Assembly: GCA_016839425.1 (NCBI GenBank)
Contig: JAEOUI010000468.1
Span: forward strand, 1 to 6,808
DNA from: Promethearchaeota archaeon
GTDB lineage: Archaea > Asgardarchaeota > Lokiarchaeia > Sigynarchaeales > SOKP01
DNA: 6,808 nt
Reading direction: 5' to 3'
Below the pieces are notes generated by a model, which ran no database searches, was not told the DNA's origin, and saw only the letters and a list, made by a program, of their open reading frames with translations. Each line of letters opens with the position of its first letter. The stretch's first letter is position 1. The translations under genes and the position numbers were made by a program. Shown here piece by piece: positions 5,710 through 6,808 of this stretch.

Positions 5710-6808
5710 GTGCCTAGAGGTGGCGGTGGTGGCTTTAGAGGTGGAGGCGGGGGGTTCAGAGGTGGCGGTTCTTTTGGCGGCGGATTTAGCGGCAGAGGAG
5801 GTTTTGGAGGAGGATATAGCAGGAGTTATAGCAGAGGCTATGGCTCTGGAGGTAGGCCGTTTGGAAGGACCGGAGCAACTCGTACCGTATCTGGTTCTCG
5901 AGGGGCTTATTCTCATAGACATTACAGACCTCATCATAGATACTATCGCTATAGACCGTGGTATCGAAGGTTTTGGTATTCGCCTTACTGGAGCGGATAT
6001 TGGTATCGTCCTTGGTATTATTCACCTTCTTATGTGGGCGGGAGCATAGCTTTAGTGTTCCTTTCGCTTCTCGTGATATTACCTCTAATGGGTGTAAACT
6101 TCTGGTATCCTTTCAGCGACGCAGATGTAGACGGGAATATTAATTACCGATCCACTGAATATTTATATTATAACGAGTATTGGTACGAATACGAATACAT
6201 TGAAGCGGGTGGTACCATAGATTTCAATATTCAAACAAGCACTGCTTCCCTAAGATTCGCAATATCTGACCAATCTTTTGGTTCGTTTTACTCTAACGAC
6301 GGAACCGGTAGTTATTCAGAACTAGATATGGAAGTAGCACCGGGTAATTACGAATATTATTTCGTATACTTGGACAATGGGGCGCAGATTTCGTACGATT
6401 TTGTCTCTACTGGACCACTTGATTTTTATATCGTTGATGAAGATGTAATGTATTTATTAGATGAAGGATATTTAATTGACGAGAACGATGCGTTAGTTTT
6501 TGAACAAAACACGATAAGCGAGTCGGGGACTAAAACTGTAGATCATCTGGCCGATTATTATGTCGTTTGGGAAAACAATGGATCGACTTCAAATACTTAC
6601 GAAGTAGATTTCACGGTTAGCTATACTTCCAATAGCGTTTATGATCTAAACGAAGCAGATTATCACGATACAATCAACCCAAGTTCTACATTATCGGGAT
6701 CATACACAGTTCCTAATTCAGGCAATTGGTATTTTTACATTTATTTCGATCCAAATTTCTCTCCTGAATACTATACGGATATAACTTTCGATGTAACATA
6801 CAAAACGG
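5710..6808 (+). CDS. Membrane protein with RGG/FG-like N-terminus and beta-rich exterior, 3' end outside window
   Basis: At least 366 aa, with no stop before the window edge; GTG start. Four zones. Residues 1-50 are Gly-rich with FRGGG, FGGG and RGG units. Residues 51-109 are Ser/Tyr/Arg, then Arg/His/Tyr/Trp/Pro (RYYRYRPWYRRFWY). Residues 1-109 hold 19 Arg, no Lys, no Asp and no Glu. Residues 111-132 form one membrane span. Residues 133-366 are acidic, aromatic and beta-rich with only four Lys or Arg, so the N-terminus is inside and this part outside. Similar strand pairs recur: NYEYYFVYLDNG (213-224), DYYVVWENNG (282-291) and NWYFYIYFD (339-347), preceded by SLRFAISD and LDFYIVDE; this resembles PPC- or GOLD-like beta-sandwiches of archaeal surface proteins (from memory, tentative). 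The first 200 bases are far more G/C-rich than the rest because of Gly and Arg codons. Arg/Gly/aromatic segments in eukaryotes bind RNA and form condensates; that role here is inference. Bacterial secreted proteins with Gly-rich tails are an alternative parallel. Confidence 0.85.
   Translation, partial: MPRGGGGGFRGGGGGFRGGGSFGGGFSGRGGFGGGYSRSYSRGYGSGGRPFGRTGATRTVSGSRGAYSHRHYRPHHRYYRYRPWYRRFWYSPYWSGYWYRPWYYSPSYVGGSIALVFLSLLVILPLMGVNFWYPFSDADVDGNINYRSTEYLYYNEYWYEYEYIEAGGTIDFNIQTSTASLRFAISDQSFGSFYSNDGTGSYSELDMEVAPGNYEYYFVYLDNGAQISYDFVSTGPLDFYIVDEDVMYLLDEGYLIDENDALVFEQNTISESGTKTVDHLADYYVVWENNGSTSNTYEVDFTVSYTSNSVYDLNEADYHDTINPSSTLSGSYTVPNSGNWYFYIYFDPNFSPEYYTDITFDVTYKT

Noticed and set aside
5720..6049. 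109-codon plus-strand frame and minus-strand frames across the start of the RGG gene
   Set aside because: They are by-products of G/C-rich Gly and Arg codons. The frame from 5710 has the consensus SD, stays open for 366 codons to the window edge and has coherent domains.

Overview
The window looks like an AT-rich archaeal chromosome fragment, with accessory-type rather than housekeeping content. The evidence for archaea is TATA-like boxes 20-35 nt before probable transcript starts, poly-T tracts behind genes without GC-rich hairpins, ArsR-type and ribbon-helix-helix (RHH) regulators, and a mix of genes with and without Shine-Dalgarno (SD) sequences. An Asgard-like lineage or another low-GC archaeon would fit, but nothing here is diagnostic, so the lineage is inference. 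Four starts share one ribosome-binding register: GGAG lies 10-11 nt before the start, or the 3' half GTGAT lies 6 nt before it.

Layout. (1) 3-1208 (+) is the 3' part of a maltokinase-like gene that enters from upstream. (2) 1530-1769 (+) is a 79-codon gene, possibly winged-helix, with its own TATA box and three poly-T tracts after it. (3) 1809-2414 (-) is an RHH regulator with a large uncharacterised C-terminal part. (4) 2565-2876 (-) is a 103-aa helical orphan with a TTG start and a dyad over its probable TATA box. (5) 2943-4063 has no credible gene, but holds two notable secondary-structure candidates. (6) 4182-4514 (+) is an ArsR-like winged-helix regulator preceded by three copies of a 7-bp half-site. 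(7) 4697-5707 (+) is a CBS-pair protein with four membrane segments. (8) 5710 to beyond the window (+) is a protein with a lysine-free Arg/Gly/aromatic N-terminal part, one membrane span and an acidic beta-rich exterior.

The clearest functional unit is genes 7 and 8. They are 2 nt apart, and the full-consensus SD of gene 8 lies inside the last codons of gene 7. Both should be membrane proteins. Gene 7 offers a cytosolic nucleotide-sensing CBS module. Gene 8 offers a cytosolic FG/RGG-like low-complexity segment anchored to an exterior beta-sandwich region. The ArsR-like gene just upstream may be autoregulated and could also control them, but a poly-T tract and a separate TATA candidate lie between. 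Both ends of the window cut through genes, so the maltokinase N-terminus and the end of gene 8 are not visible.
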